Shown here: positions 9,185 to 16,214 of the stretch, piece after piece
How the letters are laid out: each line of letters opens with the position of its first letter
How positions within the stretch are numbered: position 1 is the stretch's first letter
Origin: Myxococcota bacterium
GTDB taxonomy: Bacteria > Myxococcota > Kuafuiibacteriia > Kuafuiibacteriales > Kuafuiibacteriaceae
Assembly: GCA_028289325.1 (NCBI GenBank)
Contig: JANQQN010000172.1
Location: 1 to 63,192 of the forward strand
Length of the DNA stretch: 63,192 nt
Direction: 5' to 3'
The notes under the pieces: model-generated
Told to the model about the DNA's origin: nothing
The model's input: only the letters and a program-made list of their open reading frames with translations
Database searches by the model: none
Made by a program: the position numbers and the translations under genes

Positions 9185-9196
9185 CAATCATTCTCA
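9182..9196 (+). promoter_or_regulatory. Fur box upstream of feoAB
   Basis: The 15-mer TGACAATCATTCTCA matches the 7-1-7 Fur consensus TGATAATNATTATCA at all but two defined positions, and its two halves are inverted repeats with one mismatch. It sits 20 bases upstream of the feoA GTG and overlaps the stop codon of the lytic transglycosylase gene. A TTGACA hexamer overlaps its left edge (9181-9186) and could be a -35 element. Fe2+-loaded Fur would block feo transcription here. Confidence 0.75.
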
Positions 9197-9215
9197 ATAA
9201 ACGAAGGCTCCCTGC

Positions 9216-9449
9216 GTGACCTTGGCGGAAATGCAGGTAGGACCGATCGTGCACGTCAAAGCGGTGCGCTCCAAGAATCCGATCATGCTGCGTCTGATGG
9301 AGATGGGCCTCGTTCCCGGCGCCCCGGTGCAGGTTCTCAAGCGGGCGCCGTTCGGCGGACCGATGGAGATCCGCGTCGGCGATTACCGTCTATCGATCCG
9401 TCGCAGCGAGGCTCGACACCTCGATGTCGACGCCGCTGGATCGGCATGA
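9216..9449 (+). CDS. feoA: Ferrous iron transport protein FeoA
   Basis: A 77-residue SH3-like protein of the FeoA family, a cytoplasmic accessory of the FeoB Fe2+ transporter. The conserved features are MTLAEMQVG at the start, the LMEMGLVPGAPVQVL core and the MEIRVGDYRLSIRRSEA end strand. The start is GTG at 9216, giving the normal FeoA length. Its stop overlaps the feoB ATG (ATGA). It sits directly behind a Fur box, so expression should rise under iron limitation. Confidence 0.93.
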   Translation: MTLAEMQVGPIVHVKAVRSKNPIMLRLMEMGLVPGAPVQVLKRAPFGGPMEIRVGDYRLSIRRSEARHLDVDAAGSA

Positions 9450-11683
9450 CTCTCGTCGCGCTCGCCGGCAATCCCAACTCCGGAAAGACCACGCTCTTCA
9501 ACCGTCTGACCGGCCTTCGCCAGCAAGTCGGCAACTATCCCGGGGTCACCGTCGAGCGCCGCACCGGCGCCGCGGTGCTCGCCGACGGTCGATCGATCAC
9601 CATCGTCGACCTCCCCGGCACGTATTCGCTGGTATCCCGAAGTCGGGACGAAGCCATCGCGTTCGACGCGCTCACCGGCCACACCGGGGCCGCGACGCCC
9701 GACGCGGTCGTCGTCGTCGTGGACGCCACCAACCTCGAGCGAAACCTATACCTCGCGCTATCGACCATGGAGCTGCGGCTGCCGACGGTGGTCGCCGTCA
9801 ACATGATGGACGCCGTGGAAGCAGCGGGAAAGTCGCTCGACCTCGATGCATTGGCCGAGGAGCTCGGGGTTCCGGTGGTCGGAATCTCGGCGAAGTACGG
9901 TCGGGGCATCGAGGACCTGCTCGATGCCGTCAATCGGACCGAAAGCGACGGCCAGGCCCCTCCGGCCCGGCGATGGCGAATCGACACCAATGGCGAAGAG
10001 GCGATCGACGCTGCCCGCCGGACCGTAGCCTCGGCCGGCAACGGCATCGACAGCGAAGGGGCCGCGGTGTGGGCCCTCACTTCCGCCGCGACCTTCGATT
10101 CGGAAGCAGAGGGCGCGGAAGACCCCCTGCACGGCCACCCTGCGCTGCAGCGCGCGGTGGCCGAAGCGCGTCCGTTGTTGACCACGCCCCCCAACCAATT
10201 CGTGGCTCGGGTCATCGAGGCTCGCTACGACCTCGCCCGTAAGGCCGCTCAGCGGGCGAAGGTGGCCCCTGGCGACGGGGAGCCCGATTTCACCGACCGG
10301 GTCGATCGTTATCTGCTGCATCCCGTGATCGGCACCTTCGTGTTCTTCGCGGTGATGGCCTTCGTGTTCCAGTCGATCTTCGCGTGGTCCGACCCTCTCA
10401 TGGGGGCGATCGAAGGCGGAGTCGGCGCGGTGCAAGGCGTCGTGCAAGCCACCCTGCCCGACGGCGCCATCCGCGACCTGCTCGTCGACGGCGTGGTGGG
10501 CGGGGTCGGAAACGTCATCGTTTTCGTGCCTCAGATCGCCATTCTGTTCGCCCTGATCGCGGTTTTGGAGGACAGCGGGTACCTCGCCCGGGCCGCGTTC
10601 ATCAGTGACCGGGTGATGGCGCGGGTCGGACTTCACGGCCGAGCGTTCATGCCCCTGTTGTCCGGCTTCGCGTGCGCGGTGCCGGCGATCATGGCCACCC
10701 GGGCCATCGAGACCCGTCGTGATCGACTGGTGACCATCCTCGTCGCGCCGCTGGTGTCGTGCTCCGCCCGCCTGCCGGTCTATACGCTGATCATCGCCGC
10801 GCTCTTCGCTGCGGATCAAACGGTGGCCGGCGTGTTCACCGTCGGCGGTCTGATGATGCTGACGATGTACCTGCTGTCGATGGTGTTCACCATCGGCGTC
10901 GCGTTCATCCTCAAACGCACCATCCTCGCCAGCCCCACCCCCCCGCTGGTCTTGGAGCTGCCGCCTTACCGCCGACCCGAGATCGGGAGCGTTCTGCGGC
11001 GCGCCTACGAGCGATGCATGGTGTTCGTTCGAGACGCGGGGACGGTGATCCTCGCCTGCTCGGTCGTGTTGTGGGCGCTGCTGTACTTCCCCCGCGAAGT
11101 CGACTTGCCTTTCGACCCGCAGCTCGAGGCCCTCAAGCTCCAACACGCCCGCAAAGCCGCCGTCACTCGACAGCGAGACCCGGCGGCGATCGAGAGAGCT
11201 CAAGAGCGTTACGAGCGGGCCATCGCCAACCTCGACGCTCGGGTCGAGGCGGCCCGCGTTCACGGTAGCTTCGCGGGGCGGATCGGGCGGACGATGGAGC
11301 CGGTGATCGAGCCCCTCGGCTACGACTGGAAGATCGGGATCGGGCTGCTGGCGTCATTCGCAGCGCGGGAGGTGTTCGTGTCCACCATGGGCGTGATCCT
11401 CGGCGTCGGCGGCGACGCCGACGAGACCTCGGTGTCCCTGCGGGAGCGACTGCAAAGAGAGAAAGACCCGGACACCGGCCAGCCGATCTACACCCCCCTC
11501 GTCGGCCTATCGCTGATGGTCTTCTTCGCCCTCGCGCTGCAGTGCATGAGCACCGTGGCCGCGATTCGTCGCGAGACCAACAGTTGGCGGTGGCCGGTAT
11601 TCGCGCTGGTCTACACCGCAGTCCTGGCCTGGATCGCCGCGTTCCTGGTCTATCAGGGCGGCCGCTGGTTAGGCTTCACGTGA
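9446..11683 (+). CDS. feoB: Ferrous iron transporter FeoB
   Basis: A membrane Fe2+ transporter with an N-terminal GTPase domain, 745 residues. The G motifs are G1 GNPNSGKTT (8-16), G2 in NYPGVTVE, G3 DLPGTYSL, G4 NMMD and G5 SAKYGRG. The membrane part holds two Gate-type segments (VPQIAILFALIAVLEDSGYL; FACAVPAIMATRAIETRRDR; later AAREVFVSTMGVILGVG). A charged helical insert (about 550-600, RKAAVTRQRDPAAIERAQER) lies between membrane segments near the C-terminal gate. It is translationally coupled to feoA upstream and to a small membrane gene downstream (TGATG). Confidence 0.96.
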   Translation: MTLVALAGNPNSGKTTLFNRLTGLRQQVGNYPGVTVERRTGAAVLADGRSITIVDLPGTYSLVSRSRDEAIAFDALTGHTGAATPDAVVVVVDATNLERNLYLALSTMELRLPTVVAVNMMDAVEAAGKSLDLDALAEELGVPVVGISAKYGRGIEDLLDAVNRTESDGQAPPARRWRIDTNGEEAIDAARRTVASAGNGIDSEGAAVWALTSAATFDSEAEGAEDPLHGHPALQRAVAEARPLLTTPPNQFVARVIEARYDLARKAAQRAKVAPGDGEPDFTDRVDRYLLHPVIGTFVFFAVMAFVFQSIFAWSDPLMGAIEGGVGAVQGVVQATLPDGAIRDLLVDGVVGGVGNVIVFVPQIAILFALIAVLEDSGYLARAAFISDRVMARVGLHGRAFMPLLSGFACAVPAIMATRAIETRRDRLVTILVAPLVSCSARLPVYTLIIAALFAADQTVAGVFTVGGLMMLTMYLLSMVFTIGVAFILKRTILASPTPPLVLELPPYRRPEIGSVLRRAYERCMVFVRDAGTVILACSVVLWALLYFPREVDLPFDPQLEALKLQHARKAAVTRQRDPAAIERAQERYERAIANLDARVEAARVHGSFAGRIGRTMEPVIEPLGYDWKIGIGLLASFAAREVFVSTMGVILGVGGDADETSVSLRERLQREKDPDTGQPIYTPLVGLSLMVFFALALQCMSTVAAIRRETNSWRWPVFALVYTAVLAWIAAFLVYQGGRWLGFT

Positions 11684-11868
11684 TGTTCTCGCCGACCGGG
11701 GCATGGCAGGAGATGGTCGCGCTCGCGCTCGCGTTCGCTGCGTTGGTGTTCCTGGTCGGGCGCCTGACCGGCTGGCCGAAGCTCGGCCGGCCCAAGCGCG
11801 ATGGCCCGCCGATCCATACCGGCCATCGGCTGTCGCGAGGTCTTGCCAAAGCGCGGCGACGCCGGTAG
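11683..11868 (+). CDS. Small single-span membrane protein of the feo operon
   Basis: A 61-residue protein with one N-terminal transmembrane helix (MVALALAFAALVFLVGRL) and a basic cytoplasmic tail ending KARRRR. Its ATG shares the final base of the feoB stop, so it belongs to the same transcript. In position it resembles the small FeoB-associated membrane proteins (FeoC-like or Cys-rich) often found third in feo operons, but it contains no cysteine and no winged helix. A role in Fe2+ uptake is inferred from position only. Confidence 0.65.
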   Translation: MFSPTGAWQEMVALALAFAALVFLVGRLTGWPKLGRPKRDGPPIHTGHRLSRGLAKARRRR

Positions 11869-11878
11869 CCGGCCATCC

Positions 11879-13036
11879 ATGTCCAGTCCTCCGGCCCTCG
11901 ACACCGTCCGCATCAACGCCGACTTCGACGGCGGCAACATCGAGTGCCGGCGCATCGGCGGCCCGAACGACATCGAGCTGGCGATCCGCCGCGACCACCA
12001 GTCGGACTTCTTTCAGTGGTTCTACTTCCGACTGAGCGGGGCCCGCGGCCGCGAAGTCACGATGCGGATCGTGAACGCCCACGAATCCGCGTACCCGAAT
12101 GGCTGGCGAGACTACCGCGCGGTGGTCTCCGCGGATCGAATCAACTGGCGGCGAATCGAAACCAGCTACGACGGCCGAGCGTTGACCATCACCCACACGC
12201 CGGCCGCCGACGCCGTGTACTTCGCGTACTTCGCCCCGTATTCGATGGAGCGCCACGCCGACCTGATCGCTCGGTGTTTGGCCTCCGGCCGGGCTCGTCT
12301 GTCCGTGCTCGGTTCTACGATCGACGGCCAAGACCTGGACCGCCTGATCGTCACCGGCGCCACGGCCGGCCCGCGGCAGTGCTGGGTCATCGGTCGCCAG
12401 CATCCCGGTGAAACGATGGCCGAGTGGTGGATGGAAGGATTTCTCGGGCGCCTGCTGGATCCCGCCGACCCCCTCGCCCGGCAGCTGCTGAGCAAAGCCA
12501 CCTTTCATGTCGTTCCCAATATGAATCCGGACGGCAGCCGCCGCGGGCATCTGCGCACCAACGCCGTCGGCACCAACCTGAACCGCGCCTGGCGGGACCC
12601 GTCGCTGGACGCGAGCCCTGAAGTATTCCTCGTTCGCGCCCAGATGGAGAAAACGGGCGTCGACTTCTGTCTGGACGTCCACGGCGACGAGGATCTGCCG
12701 TATAACTTTCTGATCAGCGCCGCGGGCATCGAAGGTTACGGGGACCGGCTCGATGGTCTTCACCGCCGGTTCGCGACCGCCCTCGTTCGCGCCAGTCCCG
12801 ACTTTCAGACCGAACGCGGCTATCCCACGCCGAAGCCGGGCCAGGCGAACCTCGCCATGTGCACGCCGTGGGTGGCCAAACGTTTCGACTGCCTGTCGAT
12901 GACCCTCGAGCAGCCGTTCAAGGACAACGCCGACGGCCCGGACCCCGAGTTCGGCTGGTCTCCCGAACGCTGTCGGCTGCTCGGTCGAGCGCACCTCGAC
13001 GCGCTGGCGGCAGTGATCGACGACCTGCGCCCCTGA
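11879..13036 (+). CDS. Zinc carboxypeptidase, cytosolic carboxypeptidase-like (M14)
   Basis: A 385-residue metallopeptidase with an N-terminal beta domain (about 1-130) typical of cytosolic carboxypeptidases (CCP/AGBL-like branch), followed by an M14 catalytic domain. Zinc ligands are His175 and Glu178 in RQHPGETMAE and His268 in DVHGDE. Substrate-binding residues lie in NMNPDGSRRG and NLNRAW, and the catalytic Glu is in MTLEQPFK. It has no signal peptide, so it should act in the cytoplasm. Eukaryotic relatives remove side-chain glutamates; the bacterial substrate is unknown. It starts 10 bp after the small feo gene, but nothing else ties it to iron. Its stop codon is in the left arm of a hairpin shared with the convergent NUDIX gene. 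Confidence 0.9.
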   Translation: MSSPPALDTVRINADFDGGNIECRRIGGPNDIELAIRRDHQSDFFQWFYFRLSGARGREVTMRIVNAHESAYPNGWRDYRAVVSADRINWRRIETSYDGRALTITHTPAADAVYFAYFAPYSMERHADLIARCLASGRARLSVLGSTIDGQDLDRLIVTGATAGPRQCWVIGRQHPGETMAEWWMEGFLGRLLDPADPLARQLLSKATFHVVPNMNPDGSRRGHLRTNAVGTNLNRAWRDPSLDASPEVFLVRAQMEKTGVDFCLDVHGDEDLPYNFLISAAGIEGYGDRLDGLHRRFATALVRASPDFQTERGYPTPKPGQANLAMCTPWVAKRFDCLSMTLEQPFKDNADGPDPEFGWSPERCRLLGRAHLDALAAVIDDLRP

Positions 13037-13058
13037 ACCGACGACGGCGGCTCAGGGG
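13030..13058. terminator. Bidirectional hairpin containing both stop codons
   Basis: The arms CCCCTGA (13030-13036) and TCAGGGG (13052-13058) are perfectly complementary around a 15-nt loop. The left arm contains the carboxypeptidase TGA and the right arm contains the reverse-strand TGA of the NUDIX gene. There is no T-tract on either side. It is probably a shared terminator or mRNA 3'-end stabiliser for the convergent pair. Confidence 0.5.
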
Positions 13059-13534
13059 TCCGCGGCCTTCGCGGCGGGCATCAGCTCGGCTTCGAGGCGG
13101 TCGACGAACGCGGTCTGCGCCGGGTGCAGCAGGCGTCGCGCCTCTTCCAAGGACACGAAACGCACCCGATCGATCTCCGGATACAGACCGATCCGGCCCG
13201 TGCGCGGCGGCCACTCGAGCTCGAACTGATTGCTCTGAAGCCGGTCCGGGTCGCCGTCCCCTTCGAACGCAAATCCGTACACCGTCTTGCCGCTCTTCAG
13301 GCGAACGCTGCCCAGCTCGACGAATCGGTCGGTCTCCACCGCGAAGCCGGTCTCCTCCCGGAACTCCCGCTGGGCGGCAGCGAGGAAAGTCTCCCCCGAA
13401 TCGACCAACCCCTTCGGAATCGTCCAGTGTCCGGCGTCTTTGCGGCGATAAATCGGGCTCCCGGGATGGGCGACCAACACTTCGAGCCGCCCCTTGCGCC
13501 ATCGGTACATCAGCAGTCCGGCGCTGACCTTCAC
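13052..13534 (-). CDS. NUDIX hydrolase
   Basis: A 160-residue NUDIX domain protein. The NUDIX box GX5EX7REUXEEXGU is complete (GLVDSGETFLAAAQREFREE then TGF), giving the Mg2+-binding Glu helix for hydrolysis of nucleoside diphosphates linked to another moiety. The preceding segment VLVAHPGSPIYRRKDAGHWT, where YRRKDAG leads into WTIPKG, resembles NUDIX proteins annotated as ADP-ribose or dinucleotide pyrophosphatases. The substrate cannot be fixed from sequence. I chose GTG 13534 because the domain begins VKVSAGLLMYRW right after it. A palindrome 77 bp upstream (13611-13625) may control it and the divergent RND gene. Confidence 0.88.
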   Translation of the reverse strand: MKVSAGLLMYRWRKGRLEVLVAHPGSPIYRRKDAGHWTIPKGLVDSGETFLAAAQREFREETGFAVETDRFVELGSVRLKSGKTVYGFAFEGDGDPDRLQSNQFELEWPPRTGRIGLYPEIDRVRFVSLEEARRLLHPAQTAFVDRLEAELMPAAKAADP

Positions 13535-13610
13535 ACCGACAGCATACCAGGTGACCTCGCGCGACCGGGCGCGGGTTGAAGATCTAGGCTGTGCAAATGT
13601 CCATCCTTGG

Positions 13611-13625
13611 CATTGTAATACAATG
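13611..13625. promoter_or_regulatory. Perfect 7-1-7 palindrome, candidate operator
   Basis: CATTGTA-A-TACAATG is a perfect inverted repeat in an unusually AT-rich spot of the 214-bp gap between the NUDIX gene and the RND operon. Each half contains TACAAT on one strand, a five-of-six match to a -10 hexamer, so a bound repressor could block divergent promoters. The regulator is not identified; no repressor gene lies beside it. Confidence 0.5.
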
Positions 13626-13748
13626 TAAGACGGTCTTGGATCCATACCCTGTGACGCAGATCGCGTCGGTCACATCGGGGTTACAGGTGGCGTCAAGGGT
13701 TGACGGGGGCTGTCCCGCGAGATGGAAAGGCCGCGCCGCGGCGCACCC

Positions 13749-16214
13749 ATGAACGTCCTGGAGTGGATAGCCTCGTTTACCGAGCGCCGCGCGTGGGCGG
13801 TATTGCTGACCCTGATTCTGTCCGCGGTGCCGGCGGCCTACCTCGCCTCCGGCTTGGAGCTGGAATCCGACTTTACGGACCTGCTCGACCGGCGAGCCCG
13901 CCCTGTCCAAGACCTCGAGGCGGTCACCGACAAGCTCGGGGGCACCGCGTTCATCGTGGTGGCCATCGACGCGCGGGATCGCCCTCGGGCCGAGCGATTC
14001 GTCTCTGTCCTCGTGCCCCGACTGACGGCGCTGCCGAGCGTGCTTTTCGTCGACGGCAAACTGGATCTGCAGTGGGTCAAGGACCGGCGGCTGCTGTACC
14101 TGAACGCGGAGCAGCTCGAGTCCCTGACCGACGAGGTCGCCGGCTTCATCGACGCTCGTTACGCGGAGCAAACCGGCCTCTTCGTCGACCTGAGCGATGA
14201 CGCGGGCGACGCGGAGAAGTTCCGACGGCGGCTGGTGAAGGAGTACACCGGCGGCGACACGCTGCCCGTCAAGGAGTACCTGGTCGGAAACGACGGCCGG
14301 TACATGTACCTGTTCGCGCGATTGGCGGGCGGAACCGGCAACATGGATTTCGGCCGGCGAGCCCTGGAGGAAGTCCAGGCCACCACGGGCGCGCTGCAGG
14401 GGTCGGACCCCGCGTTCGAAGGGCTCGAGATCCGATACTCGGGGTCGGTGGTCATCCGGATCGAGGAAGACCAGATCATGAGCCGCGACCTGCAGCAGAC
14501 CGCACTGTTCGGGTTCGTGGGCGTCGTTTTGCTCATGACCCTCTACACTCGACGTCCGCGCACGCTGTTGATCGTGTCGCTACCGATCCTGATCTCCACC
14601 GCGTGGACGTTCGCGTTCGCCCGGCTGGCCATCGGTCGACTCAACATCATCACCGGGTTCCTGGCCGCGATTCTGTTCGGTCTCGGCGTCGACTTCGTCA
14701 TCCACCTGTTCCTTCGCTACATGGAGGCGCGCAGGGGAGGCGAAGCCGTCGAGCGCGCCTTCCGAACCACCACCGTGTCCACCGGTCGAGCGGTGGTGTC
14801 CAGCGCGCTCACCACCGCCAGCGCGTTCATCGTCGTCCGCTTCGCGGACTTCCAGGGGTATCAGGAGTTCGGGCTCCTCGCGTCGGTGGGCATCGTCATC
14901 ACCATGGCCGTGACCCTGTTCTTGTTCCCGGCCCTCAACCAGATCCTGGAGCGCCACCTACCGATGCGGAACCTGCACCCGCGGCCCCTGGAACAACAGG
15001 GGCTCATCTTGCCGGCCGTGGTTCGCTGGGGGGTGCTGATCGGTGTACCCCTGTTCTTCGCGTTCTCGGTGGCCCAGCTGGCCACGGGGCAGGTTCGCTT
15101 TCACACGAACTGGCGCCAGCTCAAAGGCGAAAGCCCAGCTGCGGATTTCGACGACTACATCATTGAAAGCCTGGGCCGGTCCAACACCTTGACTCTGATC
15201 GAGGTTCCGCCCGACGTCGACGTGAGCGAAGTCAAGGCCGCCGTCGAGACGGTGCGAAAAGCGCGCGCGGCCGAAGGCCTCCCCGTCGGCATCAAACGGG
15301 CGGTCGGAATGGACGACCTCGTTCCGCCCCACCAAGACGAGCGCACGGAACAACTCGAAGACCTCCAGCGCCAGCTCAAGCGCATCAAACCCGGAACCCT
15401 CGACGATGCGACCTCCGCCGAGCTCGACAAGCTGGGCGCGCTGGCCCGGGTCGAGCCGTTCGGGCGGGACGACGTGCCCCGGTCCCTCCGTCAGCGCTTC
15501 GAAACCGCGGACGGCGAAGGTTCGCTGGTCCTGCTCCTCACCGACTACCTGTTCTACGAGGTCGACCAGGTCATCTCGTGGGCCGAGGAGATGCGCCAGC
15601 TTCGCGCGGCCCTCGACCAGCAAGCCCCGGACGCCCACCTGATGTCCGAGAACTGGATCGCGGGTACGGTCTTCGCGATCATCCTCGGCGACGGGCCCTT
15701 CATCCTGTGGGCCGCGTTCCTCGGCGTCTTCTTCGTCCTGTGGCTCGACTTTCGGAGCGTCCGCCACGCCGCGGTGCTGATCACCGTTCTCGTCGCCGGC
15801 GTGGTGTGCATGACCGGCGCCATGGGGCTCCTGGGGGTCGACCTCAATTTCATCAACGCGGTCATCATCCCGAGCCTGGTGGGCATCGGGATCGACGGCG
15901 CCATTCACGTCTATCACCGCTACCTGGAGGACGGACCGGAGGCGATGCCCCGGGTGCTGCGCAACACGTCAGCCGCCACCCTCCTCGCGGCGGCCACCAC
16001 CATGGTCGGATTTGGGAGCATGATCTTTGCTCATCATCGGGGGATCCGGTCGGTCGGTGAGCTCGCCGTGTTAGGCGTCACAGCTACCTATCTGTGTACG
16101 TCTGTGTTTTTTCCCCTATTACTTCAGGCCTGGGGCCGCCGCGCCCGACACGATTCCAAAACCGGCTCGCCGGATGGTATTGAGGCCTCGCCCGATGTGG
16201 GGATGAACCCTTGA
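13749..16214 (+). CDS. RND superfamily exporter (MMPL/HpnN-like)
   Basis: An 821-residue inner-membrane transporter with the duplicated RND layout: TM1 (RAWAVLLTLILSAVPAAYLA), a large periplasmic loop, five TM helices, then TM7, a second loop and five more helices. Each half has the sterol-sensing-like core (ITGFLAAILFGLGVDFVIHL and FINAVIIPSLVGIGIDGAIH), with the Asp that couples to protons. This subgroup (MMPL, HpnN, SSD-containing proteins) moves lipids or hopanoids rather than drugs; no adaptor or outer-membrane gene is nearby. ATG 13749 is chosen because TM1 follows closely; ATG 13722 would add nine residues. The last codons overlap the next gene (TTGA). It is the first gene of the nine-gene operon ending at 24032. 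Confidence 0.88.
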   Translation: MNVLEWIASFTERRAWAVLLTLILSAVPAAYLASGLELESDFTDLLDRRARPVQDLEAVTDKLGGTAFIVVAIDARDRPRAERFVSVLVPRLTALPSVLFVDGKLDLQWVKDRRLLYLNAEQLESLTDEVAGFIDARYAEQTGLFVDLSDDAGDAEKFRRRLVKEYTGGDTLPVKEYLVGNDGRYMYLFARLAGGTGNMDFGRRALEEVQATTGALQGSDPAFEGLEIRYSGSVVIRIEEDQIMSRDLQQTALFGFVGVVLLMTLYTRRPRTLLIVSLPILISTAWTFAFARLAIGRLNIITGFLAAILFGLGVDFVIHLFLRYMEARRGGEAVERAFRTTTVSTGRAVVSSALTTASAFIVVRFADFQGYQEFGLLASVGIVITMAVTLFLFPALNQILERHLPMRNLHPRPLEQQGLILPAVVRWGVLIGVPLFFAFSVAQLATGQVRFHTNWRQLKGESPAADFDDYIIESLGRSNTLTLIEVPPDVDVSEVKAAVETVRKARAAEGLPVGIKRAVGMDDLVPPHQDERTEQLEDLQRQLKRIKPGTLDDATSAELDKLGALARVEPFGRDDVPRSLRQRFETADGEGSLVLLLTDYLFYEVDQVISWAEEMRQLRAALDQQAPDAHLMSENWIAGTVFAIILGDGPFILWAAFLGVFFVLWLDFRSVRHAAVLITVLVAGVVCMTGAMGLLGVDLNFINAVIIPSLVGIGIDGAIHVYHRYLEDGPEAMPRVLRNTSAATLLAAATTMVGFGSMIFAHHRGIRSVGELAVLGVTATYLCTSVFFPLLLQAWGRRARHDSKTGSPDGIEASPDVGMNP

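Noticed and set aside
13561-13748. tRNA or small RNA gene in the gap before the RND gene
   Set aside because: No cloverleaf pairing or T-loop motif can be drawn; only the palindrome stands out.
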